Below, one piece after another: positions 1 to 13,002 of a stretch of 64,000 nucleotides of DNA. This stretch comes from Rostratula benghalensis (taxonomy: Eukaryota > Chordata > Aves > Charadriiformes > Rostratulidae): contig VXAI01000082.1 in assembly GCA_013399305.1 (NCBI GenBank), positions 1,147,215 through 1,211,214 on the forward strand, given 5' to 3'. Each line of letters begins with the position of its first letter. The stretch's first letter is position 1. The notes below the pieces were generated by a model. The model was not told the origin of the DNA. It did no database searches and worked only from the letters and a program-made list of their open reading frames with translations. The position numbers and the translations under genes were made by a program.

Positions 1-1138
1 TTGTTTTCAGATGATAATTTTGTTTTCTCCTTTCTATCTTTATTTTGCTGCAGGTACTTTGTTTTAACTTTTGTACTTTCTCTTCTGTTATGTTCCAGCG
101 TGTGTTCTGATCTTAACCTTTGAACTTTTGTAAAATTTTCCTTCCCAAAACTTACATTCTCATTGGTCAGAATGTTTGGCAAATCATGCAAGAATACCTC
201 TAGAGGAGACCTACATATTCTGTGTGAACAATTCTTTTATATAAGAGAAATTAAAGAGTAAATTATTGGTACAGATGTTGCCTGTATTGCCAGATGATTA
301 GTGTTACTGAATAACAGCACTGAATAACATTGTAACATCATGGAAAGACATGTGATGTAGGTGATCAATTAAAATTTTTCTTGAAAGGAATTGAAATGGG
401 GTGGAAGGACCTCTCTTTTTAAGACATTTTTTCCTCCCCCTGTCTTTCTGCAAGTAATCTCCATTAGTAATTTAACATATAGCTTGCTAATAAGGTCTGT
501 ATTCTATGTTGTGGTCTTGAAGCAAGTAACCAAAAAATTGAATTTTTATTTCATTAAGGTTCTCCATAGGAGAGAGAGACTGGTGAGTAGTGTGGGGTGT
601 GTGAGTCACATGATGAGCATGCATCTCACTGTTTTGATAGGGGGTTTTGATAGATGACTGCAAATTTAAGTAGAGTAATTAGAAGTATGGAATTCTTTGG
701 AAACAAATTGCTTTTCTCCAGCAACCCTTTTTGTGGGTGGCTGTCCTTAAGAAAATCTTTGTTTCACTGAGCCTTTGCTGTCTGTTTTAAGAAGGAGCTG
801 TTTGTGTGTGGCATTTTGGTGTGACTGCAGAGCAGATGCTCAGTTCCCCTTCCCCTGGCACTCTGTGCAGGGCTCAGGACAGAAAGTGGGTGCGCCCCAG
901 CACTCCCCTTCTTCCCAGCTACATGTTCCCTGGCACAAGAATCTATGCTGCAGACTAGGGTGTATGAAGTGGTTCTTGGGGAATAGTGATATTTATCTGT
1001 AGGCAACTGCAGTCTTTTGTCGTTAGTAAACACTGTTATTTCTGAGAAATAAAAGAAAAACTAAACCCCCAAACTCATATAATGTAAATAAGTTGAAAAA
1101 ACCATAAAACTTATATTGAGAGCTTTCTGGCTGTTGCT

Positions 1139-1285
1139 ATGTTTTGGAGTAATACATTGTCCAAGATATGGCACTGCAATGATGTATTAAACTAATATAT
1201 CATCTGAGTGTCATAGCTTTGATGATGTATTAATGTAATACATCGTTAAGGTGCCATAGCTCTTATGATGCATTACTCAAAACAT
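1139..1285. mobile_element. 147-bp inverted-repeat element, MITE-like or hairpin element
   Basis: The ends are ATGTTTTGGAGTAATACAT on the left and the near inverse ATGCATTACTCAAAACAT on the right. Inside lie three 40-bp units beginning at 1150, 1193 and 1236, a spacing of exactly 43 bp. Each unit starts like TAATACATC, ends like GATGTATTA and has a core near GTGCCATAGCT. The first unit is inverted relative to the other two, so units 1 and 3 form long imperfect inverted repeats of about 50 bp. A TA lies just outside the left end, and a TA one base further out on the right, which would fit a TA target site. No transposase is present. I do not recognise the family. Confidence 0.6.
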
Positions 1286-2650
1286 TACCAATCAGTTGGT
1301 TTAGCACACAAGCATCTGTGTGTATGAGATAGGATTTCTATACCTAAAACTACAGTGAAACTTAAAAGGATCTTGCATGTACAAGAACAGGTAGGAAGAT
1401 CTGAATACCAGGGGCTTGTGAAGAGAGAGTTGAGCTGGGTGGGACCAAGACTGAGGTCGCAGCTGCGTGCTTGCAAAGTCCTGCCTGAAAGATGTACAGA
1501 AAATATAGGGAGGAGGTTTGTTTATACCACATTTCCAGACGTAGCCAGTTTTAGACAAGCTTTGGAGAAATATTCTGAAGCAAACTGAACACTCCCCCAC
1601 TATCCCTCTGCCCTGAACTGGATATCAAACTTGAAAAGAAAGGTATTACAAAACATTTTATATATTAATAATGATGATGTTAAATACTTGTCTTTTTTTC
1701 TAACAAAAAGATATCAGATGTTAAGTGTGCATTTATCCTCATGAACTTTCTATTGCTTGATTCTTTAAATGCAATATAATGTAGTAGATGTTATGGGTGT
1801 TATTGACTGCATGTATGTCCTTGTCTATTGGTGTTTTATCTAATTAGTATCTTTTTTGCCATTCATAGAGCTGGGTACAAGGTTTGCCAAATATTGATAT
1901 AGTTTTTCCTCTACCTTCTTAAGAAACAGAAGGACCCAGAGGCGGATATAAAATACCATTCTTGACTGAACCCATTCAGAGGGAAGTTCAGGAATAATTC
2001 CAGGTACTGAAAAACAATTTTTCCAGTATAAATTTCTCTGTTGCTCTTTATGATGAGAAGCGTAAAGTATCCAGTATGGAAAGTGGCATTTCTCAGGTTG
2101 CACCCCAAGCAGTATTTGCGTAACTTTACTCACATCACAGCATCTTGACCACTAGATGGCATTGACATTGTTAGTGTAGGTGGGGAGGAGATGGAGGATG
2201 CTCAAACCTCCTCCCCTCACTAGCCTCCATCTTCCTTCCTGCTGTTCTAAAAGCCCAACCAGATGAGAAAATCAAGTACCCAGAGTTAAGACCATACCAA
2301 GCACTGAATTTTCAGGAGGTCTTCACTGATTACTGCACAGTCACTGCAGAAATGTTGACTCAGCTTATATAGCAGATTCTTGTTACTGTACAGTTTTTAA
2401 TTGACTGCACAGTCCATCAGCTGAGATTATACCTGCAGCGACACCAGACCATAAGCCATGAAAGGCACTGGTGCATGGACATGCCAGCTGATGTGTTATA
2501 ATGTATTTGCAGTGTTTAACAGGTTAATTCTTGTCTTGGGTATTTTTGGTATTCTGATAATCTGTGCAATAGTTATTGCTATGGTTAAGTTCTCCTGATC
2601 CTGTCACTACTCTCAATTATAATTAAAGGAAATTAAAGAGAGTTGGGGTT

Positions 2651-3012
2651 GTTGAAAGTTGAACCTGGAGGAGGCTCCAGAGGGACCTTAGAGCAGCCTT
2701 CCAGTACCTAAAAGGGGCTACAGGAGAGATGGGGAGGGACAATTTATCTGGAAGTGGAGCAAAGGAATGAGGAGTAATGGTTTTAAACTGGAAGAGGAGT
2801 CATATAGATTGGATATTAGGAAGAAATTCTTTACTGTGAGGGTGGTGAGGCACTGGAGCAGGTTGCCAAGAAATGTGTGGATGCCCCATCTCCAGAAGCG
2901 TTCAAAGCCAGGCTGGATGGGGCTTTGAGTAACCTGGTCTAATGGAAGGTGTCCCTGCCCACAGCAGAGGGGTTGGAACTTGATGATCTTTAAGGTCCCT
3001 TCCAACTCTGAC
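2651..3012 (+). mobile_element. CR1 LINE, 5'-truncated 3' end
   Basis: About 360 bp match the 3' end of avian CR1 retrotransposons. Recognisable blocks in order are the GGAGGCTC...GGGACCTTA block, AGATTGGATATTAGGAAGAA, TTCTTTACTGTGAGGGTGGT, GGCACTGGAGCAGGTTGCC, GTGTCCCTGCCCACAGCAG, and TTGATGATCTTTAAGGTCCC with TTCCAACTCTG. It is truncated at the 5' end, as most CR1 copies are, and carries no intact ORF. The usual terminal ATTCTATGA-type repeats are absent, so the tail is either eroded or lost. It is the best single indicator of an avian or reptilian source. Confidence 0.95.
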
Positions 3013-6000
3013 CAAAGTCCTAAGAGCGGTTTTTGCCGCTAGGTTTGTCACGCTGTTACTGGTACTGAAGTGAGGGAAAAAACACACACAAGCAAATCTC
3101 AAACCTTTCCTAATGGTTTCTTCAGTCATAGGGGCTTCTGTGAATCTTGTTGGCTTTGGTGACAACTCAAGTGGCGTAGCAGTGGTAGCTGTGATAGATC
3201 ACAGGCAATTCCAGTCTTTGACATACTTTGTGAGAAGAAGCAGTTCCTAAACCCAACAGATGTTGCCTTGCTAGTCTGTGTGTTCTTGGGAGGGTCTGCT
3301 GCTGCATGGATGTAATTACTGTTTGAGAGCTTGATGTCAACTGATATCAAGTGGCTGCCTCTGAGACTGAAATAGCAGCCTGCAGGATGTGGGAACTCGG
3401 CATCTCCTCACTGATGCCCTAGACCTTATTTAAAGGTCCCTTCTAAATTAATAAAAGTTTGCTGATCTGATTGATCCTCTTGGGATGGCTGTGAAAAAAA
3501 GGGCTTTGAAAGCCATTCGTGCTTGGCGATATAGTGGGATGAGATCAGCAGTAGAAACTCAATACCCTTCTTCCAGTAACATGCTGATTAAAATATTGTA
3601 GGTAGGTTCCTCCCCTTAAATTTAAATTATTTATGGAATTTACATATTGTCGAATAGCAAACATTGTTTAAGAAACAATGATTAAGTTCCTCCAATATAG
3701 CAGTGGATTTTATGCAAGTAGCTGTATTCATTGAGTAGGGAGTCATTTATAACCTGCTATTAGAGGCAATTATTTTAATGACAGTTTAGTGACATGACAC
3801 CAGACTTGGAGAAAACTGTGGTTTGTGATTATTATCTAGTTTTTGCTGATTAAAATCAAGGCAGGAGGTGGCATTAGAATGAAAGTAGCAGAGCCTGAAA
3901 AACTGAGAGGCAAATATGCAACTGAACTGTTTCATATGGGTAGCAGTGTCATCTTTTGTTTGCTATTCCTTCATTAAGCATTAAACTTTTTCAAATGTAT
4001 GTTGTGGCAGTAGCTAGGTACACAGTCAGGTCACAGCTTTGTTATGCTAGTGATAAACACATGGTTTCCTGCACAGTGAATGAAATCTGATAGGTTATTT
4101 TTTTTAAATAAACCCCACACTATCCTAGAGATAGTATCAGTGATATTATTGGAGAGCAGTACCTCACAGTTGTAGATATGCTGTATTTCATCCTCTCTGA
4201 ACACAACATTGACTGCTAAGGCAAGGTGATAGAAAAACTCATGGAAATGGTTTGACATTGCACGTATTGCTTCTTCACTTTTAATGTACCCATTATGTAC
4301 TGCATCAACTGGAGTGGGAGCACACTGTTCTCAATTCACTATTTTGAAGAAGAAAAAAAATAATTAAATTGAATTGTAAGAGCTATGCTCTGTTGCTTTA
4401 CTCTTTACTAAATTATATGCACTTGTTACCAGCCAATCCAGTCCATATGGGTGTATTTGAAATGTCAATTGTTCCTCTGAAACTGAAATTCCTGCCCAAG
4501 GGAGCTGTGAATGTGAAGTATGTACGGACCCTCCCTGGGAGTTCTGTTATTTGCTCTGTCACCCACAGCTTAGTGCATCAGAAAACCCTTGGCAGTGTCA
4601 AAGAAGAAAGGAGGCTCATTCTTAACCTATAGTTGAACCAGGGAGGTCTAAAGCAGAATTTTCTTAGGGAGGTATTTCCAGATGTCTCCTTTCCCTAGGA
4701 AAAACTGCAAGTGGTGTTCCAGGATTCCGTCTCTTCTCCTACAAGTGGATTTAGTTACTACATTGTTGATACATTTGCTTTAATATTGTAAAACAATCCA
4801 TTACCTTTCATTTTGGTTTACTGTTTCTGAAACGCTTGCTGTGTAGTGACTTCCTTCTCACCTATGGCACTCCTGGGCATGGTCACACTCTGCTTGATCT
4901 CCCAACCGGTGCTGCTGAGGAACAGCCAGGTGGTCTCCTGATGTGACATTTAAGAGCAGAGGAGGTGGGGCAGGAGGAAGAGGCTGGTGGCCTCCGTGAC
5001 TACTTACTTGGAGATATACCTGTAGTGATGAAATACCTAGTTGGTGGCTGCCCTGGGGCCTGCACATTGGCTAGCTAATTCTGAATTTTCTAGCGCTGGA
5101 TGTGCTCCATTTAAATCATGAAAATGAAACCAAAGTGATGTTGTTGGCCACTGAGTTAGGCCTGAGATTTTTGAGGTGGGCTTGAGGGTTTGTGGTGCAG
5201 ATAGGTGGGGAATGAATGGGATGAAGGTTAGAGGAAAAGGAGAAGCACAAACTTCTGTCTTGCTTTTGGAAAGAAATTGTGCAACTGCTTTGTTTCAATG
5301 GATTTTTCTGTCTCTACTGCAAGGTTGCAGTAGATTCTGAGAGCAAATTCTTAAAAATCAGTGAAACTTGGCACCTTTATCTTAATAATACGATGCGAGG
5401 TCCCAGCAAATTGTCACATAGATTTGTTGATGTCAGTGCTGCTTGTATGTGCCAATGACCTAAGTATTGTTGCAGCTTTGCCACACTGACAGTGGCAGCA
5501 TGTGGTATTCCTGACCATGTCTTAAGTTATTATGTGTATTATTAGAAACTGCCATGTATCCCTCTTTAAAAAGAGAGGCTGGTCTAGGAAATCAAAAGAG
5601 CTCATTTTTTTATCTATTAGCTTCACAAGGAGTTCCTTATAACTATAACCACTGACCCAATGAGCCAAGTACTTCCATCAAATGTTTCACTTAATGATGT
5701 CTTTTATTACAGTTCAGCGACCCAGTAGACTGACTATCCGCATGGAGAGCTAAATGCCTCTGAAAGCTCAGCAGCAAAAGTTTCTGCACATCAAATGCAA
5801 AGAAAATGTTCTCCCAGGACGCAAGTAGGGGTTTTTTTTTTCAGTGTGGCTTAGAATAAATTACACAGTGGCAAAACAAATTGGGAAAATCAGTGGCCAC
5901 AAAGCTACGTGTAATATTCAGAGATCAGTGCATTCAAGAGAGATCTTTTATAGTGTGTCGATATCAACAAGCACATCTCTGTGCCCAGAGCTTCAACAGC

Positions 6001-7023
6001 AAATGCAGAATGAGATCCATTGCTAAAGTAACTGCTGAGTTTTCTGGAGGTGATTGTTCTCTTAAATACAGTTCCATCAGGGCTGCTTTTTTTTTTTTTT
6101 TTATTTCTCCCCTGACTATTTTTTTTTTTTGACTCCATGTTATCTTTCTCCCTACTAGCTCTTGCAGAAAAAACAGACTCTTGGATTGATCACCACGTGC
6201 TGTTTACACTTTGCAGTGCATCACACTGACCAGAAACTAAATAAACTACATTATGTAAACTTATGTAATATAATAAACTTTTGTGCAATAAAGTAAATTG
6301 ACTACCCTGAGTCATTTTCATTGCTGTAATTGGAATGAATTAGTTTGCATTTCTGTTGTGGCTTTGCATGGTTTCTCGTAAAGCCTTGCCTTTTAATTTT
6401 TCCATTCTAACGTATTTGTGGAGCAGCACTGCTTTTAACAGCTCAGCCTGCAAAAGGAAGAATATTTCCACAGTCTCATTGGTTGTACCCATCATACATG
6501 TGCCGTGTAAGTGCCGCTTATAAACCAGCCTGGGCTGGGTCATGGAGATCCTTCTGCAGTTTCCGAGGTACATGGTGCCCATGGGAAAGAGGTGTGGCAA
6601 AAGTCTAAAACTCGTGATTTTATTTCTGGGGAAGTTCAGATCTTTAAGATCAGTTTTCTAATGCAAGCTCAGCTTCTTGGAAAAGGCCCAACTTAGTTTT
6701 ATGTTAATAAAAGATGTGTATTTGGCTTCTTGTCAGAAATAGGAATTCAGAGAGTTTGAAAAACCTTTGAAGATTGTTACAGCTGTAATTGGTGTGTTTT
6801 GTCTTGGGTGGAGAATTTGAAAGGTTTATTTCGAGAATACACACTCTTAAGCGCAGGAACTGTTACTCATCTGTATTTGGAAAGCAGCACCAACACAATC
6901 TGGATAACAATAATACTACAGAAGGCTGAAAGAACAATTCAAGAGTGGAAATAATGACTTCAGGGAGGAACACTTAACTTAGCACGCCGATGACTGCACA
7001 TCATGTGTTTGGGGAAATCAAAG

Positions 7024-7039
7024 GAGAGAGAGAGAGAGA
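7024..7039 (+). repeat. (GA)8 microsatellite
   Basis: Eight GA dinucleotides without interruption in intergenic sequence. Confidence 0.95.
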
Positions 7040-9993
7040 CCAAGAGAGTTGTTAGAGAGGCTAATACTCTCAGAAGAAACGTGTTGAAGTCTTTGCTTAC
7101 ATTTGATTGAAATGATATCAAATAACTTGAAGGAAAATGGTTTGAAACGGAAAGATGGAATTTGTCCTCATTTGTGTTTCCTCCCAGGAGAGCTTGCGTT
7201 GTTCTTTGGTTCTTTTGCATTCCTTCCTTAGTACCTTGGGACAGGGGGAATCTATGAATAAAACACCATCCCCAAAGCCAGACTTTATTTGGGAATGTCA
7301 GGAGTTGTGCACAAAAGCAGCCTTCTGCCAGGTAAATCCAGCCTCTCAAGGCTGCCCCTTGAGCAGCCCGGGTGCTCTCCAGGCAGCCAGGCTCCCTCCA
7401 GAGTGGTTACACCAGGAGCACTTCAGGTCCTGAGGGCCCTTACCAGCTATTTATCACATCTCATACAGTTTTTAAATGTTGTGAAAAATAAACATGTTTC
7501 TGGGACAGTGCAGGATGTAGGTCAGTCTTGGCTGTGTGTTACAGGTGGGACCATCGAGGCAGTGCATCTTGGGAATTTTCCATGGTTACAGGGGAGTTTG
7601 TGACTGAAGACAACTGGGGATTGATGGGTTATCTGCTCTGGATCTCCAGAAGCCATCTCTCATGTAAGCTGTCCTACAGAACTGAGCCTCAAATACCTCA
7701 TGACTAATGGATCTATTGAAGTAGAACAGATTTTTTAACTTAAAAAAAAGTTTAAAAATTTTGATTTAATTTTTTTTTCAAACAGAAAAAAGTGGGGTGG
7801 GTGAGACTTTTTAGTCCTTTATCTATTTTCTGGAACATATTATATATGTCTGTACATAAAATTTTTTTTAAAAAATACCTTTTCAAATGACAAACAAATT
7901 ATCATTTTCTTCCTGGCTACATTAGTTTGTATTGTATTACGTACTGCTTTCATGAGAAGGCATTAAAACAAAGCAGAACAACTACAAAGTAATTACCAGG
8001 AAGAAAACAGGGTGTTTCTAGTGTCCTTGGCCTCAATTTTATCACCCTAAAGTGATCACTTCCTCTCTGGAGCTTTTTTGTCGTATTTTGTATATATTAT
8101 TTCTGTGTGTAGTTGTTCACATGAAATCAACCTCCAAAAAGTGCCAAAATGTAAATTTAACAAATTAGGTGAGAGGTAAATTTGGGGTGAAGCTTACAGC
8201 CTCAGTCCTTTAACAAATCAATAGTAGCCTAAGTATTTGAAAATATCTGTTATTAAAATTCTATTTTCTTCCCAACTCCCACACTCAATAAATGGGCAAT
8301 GGATTATTAATTACTTTCAAGGGTATAAATGGGAGAGGCATCATTCTAGAGCAGGAGCTAATCTCACAAAATCTATCTCCTTTATCTGTTCCCAGGCTGG
8401 CCAAGCCCTGACACCAGTGTGCTGCAACAGCGTGTGTGGAGCGGCCGGGCTGTACCACGCTCCATTGCAAGGAGTGTCCCTCTTTGGGGTAGCTGTTCCA
8501 TCCTGGACAAAACATCACTGTGACACTCTTGATGCTGCTCCACCAGACCTCCTCAAGGACCCTGGCATGCCAGGTGAGGCTCCAGCAAGTTTTTCTGATG
8601 GCAAGGAAAGGTGTCTTAAATCTGTCACCCCATAAAGTACAGTGTTGGTTTGTTTTGTGGTTTTTTTTTGTTTTCTCCCTACAGGAAGCCCATGGGGTTG
8701 TGTCAAAGTCTTATATGTAAAAAAACCCACAAAAAAAATGAAAAAGGAAAATTTTTTCCCCTTTATTCTTTCTGGCAAAGGCTGTTTTCTTGGTTGTGTT
8801 GAATATTGCTAAGTGTGGTGGTGTAACAAAAAGTCTCTCTTAAAATAATGTAATCCTAGCCCTGATACTGCTCACTGTTTAGATTCCACTATTAATATTT
8901 ATGTGCCATTCTTGAACTGAAATTCTTGGATGTTTCCTATTTTCCCTCTGAAAATGTTTGGTAAGAATTGTTGCTTATTTAGGTCTGTAGAGCTGGTCAT
9001 TGTAAGCCAAGCCATAGTGGGCTGACTGGTGACCTTGTCTTGCTTTTGGCTGGGGCTTCTTCAGCCTGGCCTGAGCAGGCCCAGCAGTTGCTTTCCTGTT
9101 TTGACATGGGTGGTCACTTTGCTGCTTCAAAAGGTGCAGACAATAATGTGTCCTTGACCTTTCCCTCTCCCCAGCAGATGGGTAACTCTCCTGACAACCT
9201 GGATGCATGGGGTAAAGTTGACTTGTGAGTTTTATTTGCAATACAAAGAAAAGGAAAATTAAAGCAGAAATGTGTAGTGTGGGTCGTGGTGTGAAATCTG
9301 GGTGGAAAAGAAGGAGTGGAAAGGAGGGAGAGGCTCACATGAAGAACAAGGGCTGCCACTGGGAGGGAGTAGGGAGGATCAGCTGTGTGTTCAGCAATGT
9401 AGGTGAGCACAGGAGGGAGACTAAGATAAAACAAAAGAAACTAAGAAACAAAAATTGTGAGATGTGCCCCAGCCCCACCTTCTCGGTGTCAGCATCTCTC
9501 TCAGCTTTAGCATCAGATATCCAAAGACATGCATGACTTGGGGGGAGGTTGCACCTGTAAATGCAGGTGTTGCAGGACTCACAGAAAGGTTGTCTCAGGA
9601 AAAGCAGGACATTGCTGTAGAATATTTCAACTGAATTTGCTAAGTGAAAAAAACAATTTGACATAGTTTGTGAGGCAGCTATAGTGTTTGATTTTAAATA
9701 AAAACATACTCCAATAATAAGCTTCCGTTTTCGCAGCATGAGTTGAATGAATTGATTAAACATATTCAATAAATTATTCCATGCCGTGCTTTTTATCTGC
9801 AGATTATATACATTGTAAAATAAAACTATGCTTATTAAATGAAAATTAAAAACAATATCACTTACTGTGGCAGGTCCCTAAAATACATAAAAGATAATTT
9901 ATTCAGGCTTTGTTAATACTTCAAAGCAATGGTAATAATACAGCATATTTTATTTAGTTTTTCTCCGTTAGATTAAAAGTGAATCAAGATTAA

Positions 9994-10014
9994 ATATTTA
10001 TGAAACATAAATAT
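9994..10014. repeat. Perfect 9-bp inverted repeat
   Basis: ATATTTATG and CATAAATAT are separated by AAA, at the edge of an AT-rich intergenic block. Confidence 0.85.
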
Positions 10015-12614
10015 CCTCGTGTCTCCTCCACGTCCATGTGCTTCTTTTTTATTTTATTTTCTTTAGGAGCTATTCCTCCCCTGTTATCTCTTTTTGCTCT
10101 CTACTATAGTTTATGGACTGATCATAATAGACATTTACAATACTCCATATTTCTTACTGTGGAATTCAAACACAGACATACCTGCAGACCCTCTCTTAAC
10201 ATCCAGCTGTAATGTGCTGCTTTCCTATGGGGAGCAGAGTGCTTTGAAGAACTTCTCTTCTCTGATACATGTAGGTTGAGATCAAGATGTAAAGAGCAGG
10301 ACATAAATGTCACAATATTGATTAGAAAGGCCTGCTTCACTTTTCTGTTATTCTGCACCAACTCTCGTCTGCTTACGTTGAGTGGAAGGACACTGCTGCA
10401 AAACAGAACTCGAGCCATGTGGGTGATTGAAGCTTGGTCTCCCCCAGGGAGCAGTGCCTCGTGAAGTATTTTGTAAAGGAACAGCAGCATTGGATTTCTG
10501 AACGGGCATTAGGAATTCCTACAGGTGGCACATGGCGTGTGCGCAGGCATCTGTGGGCACCCCAGCCGCTACTAAATGGCCACCAGCAGCTTCTGTTGTA
10601 CAAACAGTGACTTGTTTGGGGTCCCACCCACAAACACGCTTCATTTTCTCTGATGCAGAGTCCCTGTTTTCCTGTGTAATTGCAACTGACAGCCTGGGTC
10701 GGTAGTACCCAGCAAATGTTCAGCAGCATCAGTCTCAGGGTGATTGACGTGAATGCCACACAGGGAGGCTCTTGTTCTGTGAAGGCTTGGGTTTGCAGCA
10801 GCACAATAAACAACTGGTGTTACTGGAAGCGTCCTAACATCCTGCATCTCAAACTCACAGTCATTTCCCCCTTTTACAGGGAATTCACTGATCCTGGAGC
10901 ATAGGAAGAGCAAGATGGGAGTGGACAAAGTTGTGACTATTTTTTTCTGCTCTTTGTTTCACCTTGTGTTTTATTGCCAACTGGTGTTAAACCCTGTACT
11001 CCTCACTGAGGCAGGGCAACAGTGGTCTGAGCAGGTGGTCTGACTGGTCTGAGACAGCATCAGGAGTCTGCATCCAGCATCTTGCTTTGCCTTCCAGCTA
11101 AATTATCCACTCTGATGCGTACAGGAGATACATAGCAGAAGTTGCCATAAGCCTGATAGTTAATCAAGGACTAAAAAATTGCAGTGAACAGGAAATAAGG
11201 GTCAGGGCCTTCTCAGGGCAATGGTGAAAACTCACCTGGTATTGCAAGTCCAATCTTACAAGCTGGACTTTAACACTGTCAATAAATTGGAGACGGTTTT
11301 GTTCTGCAGAGGAACAAAAATAAGTGGTTTGGAAAGTGTATTTGCTGAAGGGCAGCTTTGTCCCATCCCACTGGTGTGTGCTGGTCCACACTTTTATCTA
11401 TTGTGTAGTGTGGCTCTCCTCAGCTTAGGTCTGCTGATGTCAGGATAGGAATGTCTCTGCTCCATCCGAGGGTCAGGTCCTCTTCTGCCTTTATTGTTTA
11501 GCAAAGGTTTTTTCATATTGTTGGCAAATTGCCCTTAGAAAATGAAGCTTTTTCTATAGGCTTACATGCAACTGAAATTGCTGGACTAGCACAGAAGTAT
11601 TTGGGCTCATGACAGCACCACAGGGTTATATAATCCTAGGATCTGAAGTTTTCTAGGCTTGCCACTAATTTAATGCTTTTTGTCTGCCATTCCAAATTTC
11701 AGAGTGCAGCAGATGCACCTGTATAGTATTTCCCTGGAAAATGATAGCAACTATATTGGAGAAGATAGAAATATTGTTCGAACTATTGTGAGGTATGTAG
11801 ACTACAGGCTTCAAATTAGGGGTTAATAAAAAGTGTTATTCAGTATTCCAGGAAATTGTCAAGATCACTAAGTATTGTACTGACTTGACCTATGTTACAT
11901 TGAACTCACTCTTTCCATGTTTCTAATAAAAACATACAGCAGATTGTTCCAGAACCAGTGTCAAACTCAGGTAAAAATAAATCCCCTCATAACTGAAATG
12001 TGTAGTGTATATACTAAATATATCACCCAGAAATAGATCTCTTGTAGGGAAAAATATCTAAAACATACCAACCCTGAAGTCTCCCCTGGGTCATACGCAA
12101 AATTATAGTTTCCAGTTATGATTTCTAAAAGTTTCTCACTTGTAAGACAGCTAATCCTATTTGTTTTACTCTGTTTTTATTGCAACACTGAACCAGCTTT
12201 GTTTTGTTGAAGCGCTGGATTTGTAAATAACTAATTATAGCCCTGTTTTTCCCCCTTGAAGGATTAACATTTGGCACCTCAGAGAAGAGCCCCTTTCCAG
12301 CTACCAGACGGTTCAGGGGAGGCGGTGGACTTGGTCTCAGAACAGTAGGGTACTGCTGTCAAGCTTTCTTGGACCACTTCACCTCCTGCTCTTGAAATGG
12401 CAATCAGCTGAGCCAGAGGGCAACTTTAGGAAAATATTTTTCTCTAGTAGCACTAACATCTGCCTCCTTGGCAGCCTCCGCTGGCAGTTGTGTTGGAAGC
12501 TGTGGGTTTGCCCCTGGCCCTGCTGCGTATTTACATTGCTGAGAGGTTATCCTGAGCGCTGCTGGATCCTGTTACCTGATTTTCTTTTGTTCTGTCATTT
12601 CTCCTCGCTCCCCG

Positions 12615-12626
12615 CCCCCCCCCCCC
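12615..12626 (+). repeat. C12 homopolymer
   Basis: Twelve consecutive C, preceded by CCCG, a few hundred bases beyond the probable NR5A2 3' end. Confidence 0.95.
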
Positions 12627-12996
12627 ATGCTTTGGCTACTTAACTCTTTATGGATAACAAGTAAAGTGAAAATTAAGTGTGCAGTATGAGGTGAAATGTA
12701 TTAATTTGTTAAGTATTGATTGGTAAAATAATTTCTGATTAGAGATTCATCATATCTGATCTGTTTAGCTGTACTTATTTTGTTTCAGCCTAGGCGATTT
12801 CACCATCACTGTCTGAGCTTCTGACAGTGCTGCTCTCCACATTTGTGTCTTCTGTTCTGCTTCAAAGTTCTGCTCTACGTTCTCTTGCATTTTACTCTCA
12901 TCTTCTGAGTAACCGATTTTCGACTGGTGCTTCATTTCAGTGGAATGATGTTATCATAAAGACAATTATAAAGTAATCAGCACGGGCATATCAATA

Positions 12997-13002
12997 TTTA
13001 TT
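12997..13002 (-). promoter_or_regulatory. NR5A2: Candidate distal polyadenylation signal of NR5A2
   Basis: The plus strand reads TTTATT, so the NR5A2 sense strand has a canonical AATAAA. It is 3.0 kb after the stop codon, and cleavage would be expected at roughly 12970-12985. A modest T/G-rich stretch follows on the sense strand. It is preferred over nearer signals because full-length vertebrate NR5A2 transcripts have long 3' UTRs. Confidence 0.5.

Larger units (their letters stand above)
1..12976. other. Intergenic DNA downstream of NR5A2
   Basis: I find no coding exon with protein-like similarity in this stretch. It holds a short inverted-repeat element (1139-1285), a CR1 3' end (2651-3012), two T-tracts (6087-6102 and 6119-6130), a cluster of three AATAAA motifs (6240-6292), a GA repeat (7024-7039), a purine-rich stretch (about 9235-9435), an AT-rich block (about 9771-10020) and a C-tract (12615-12626). 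In human the next gene beyond the NR5A2 3' end is ZNF281, in convergent orientation; no part of it is recognisable here. Open frames up to about 146 codons occur, for example at 10373-10813 and 9335-9769 on the minus strand and 8237-8635 on the plus strand, but none has recognisable motifs. Confidence 0.75.

Noticed and set aside
8237..8635. 132-codon plus-strand open frame with Cys-rich middle
   Set aside because: The Cys spacing fits no known domain, a minus-strand frame overlaps it, and there is no promoter or splice evidence.
10373..10813. 146-codon minus-strand open frame
   Set aside because: No recognisable motif and no splice context; overlapping frames occur on both strands. Treated as chance.
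1..12976. Possible ZNF281 exon or 3' UTR, expected next to NR5A2 from human gene order
   Set aside because: No C2H2 zinc-finger sequence or other recognisable part is visible. The neighbour is likely further left.
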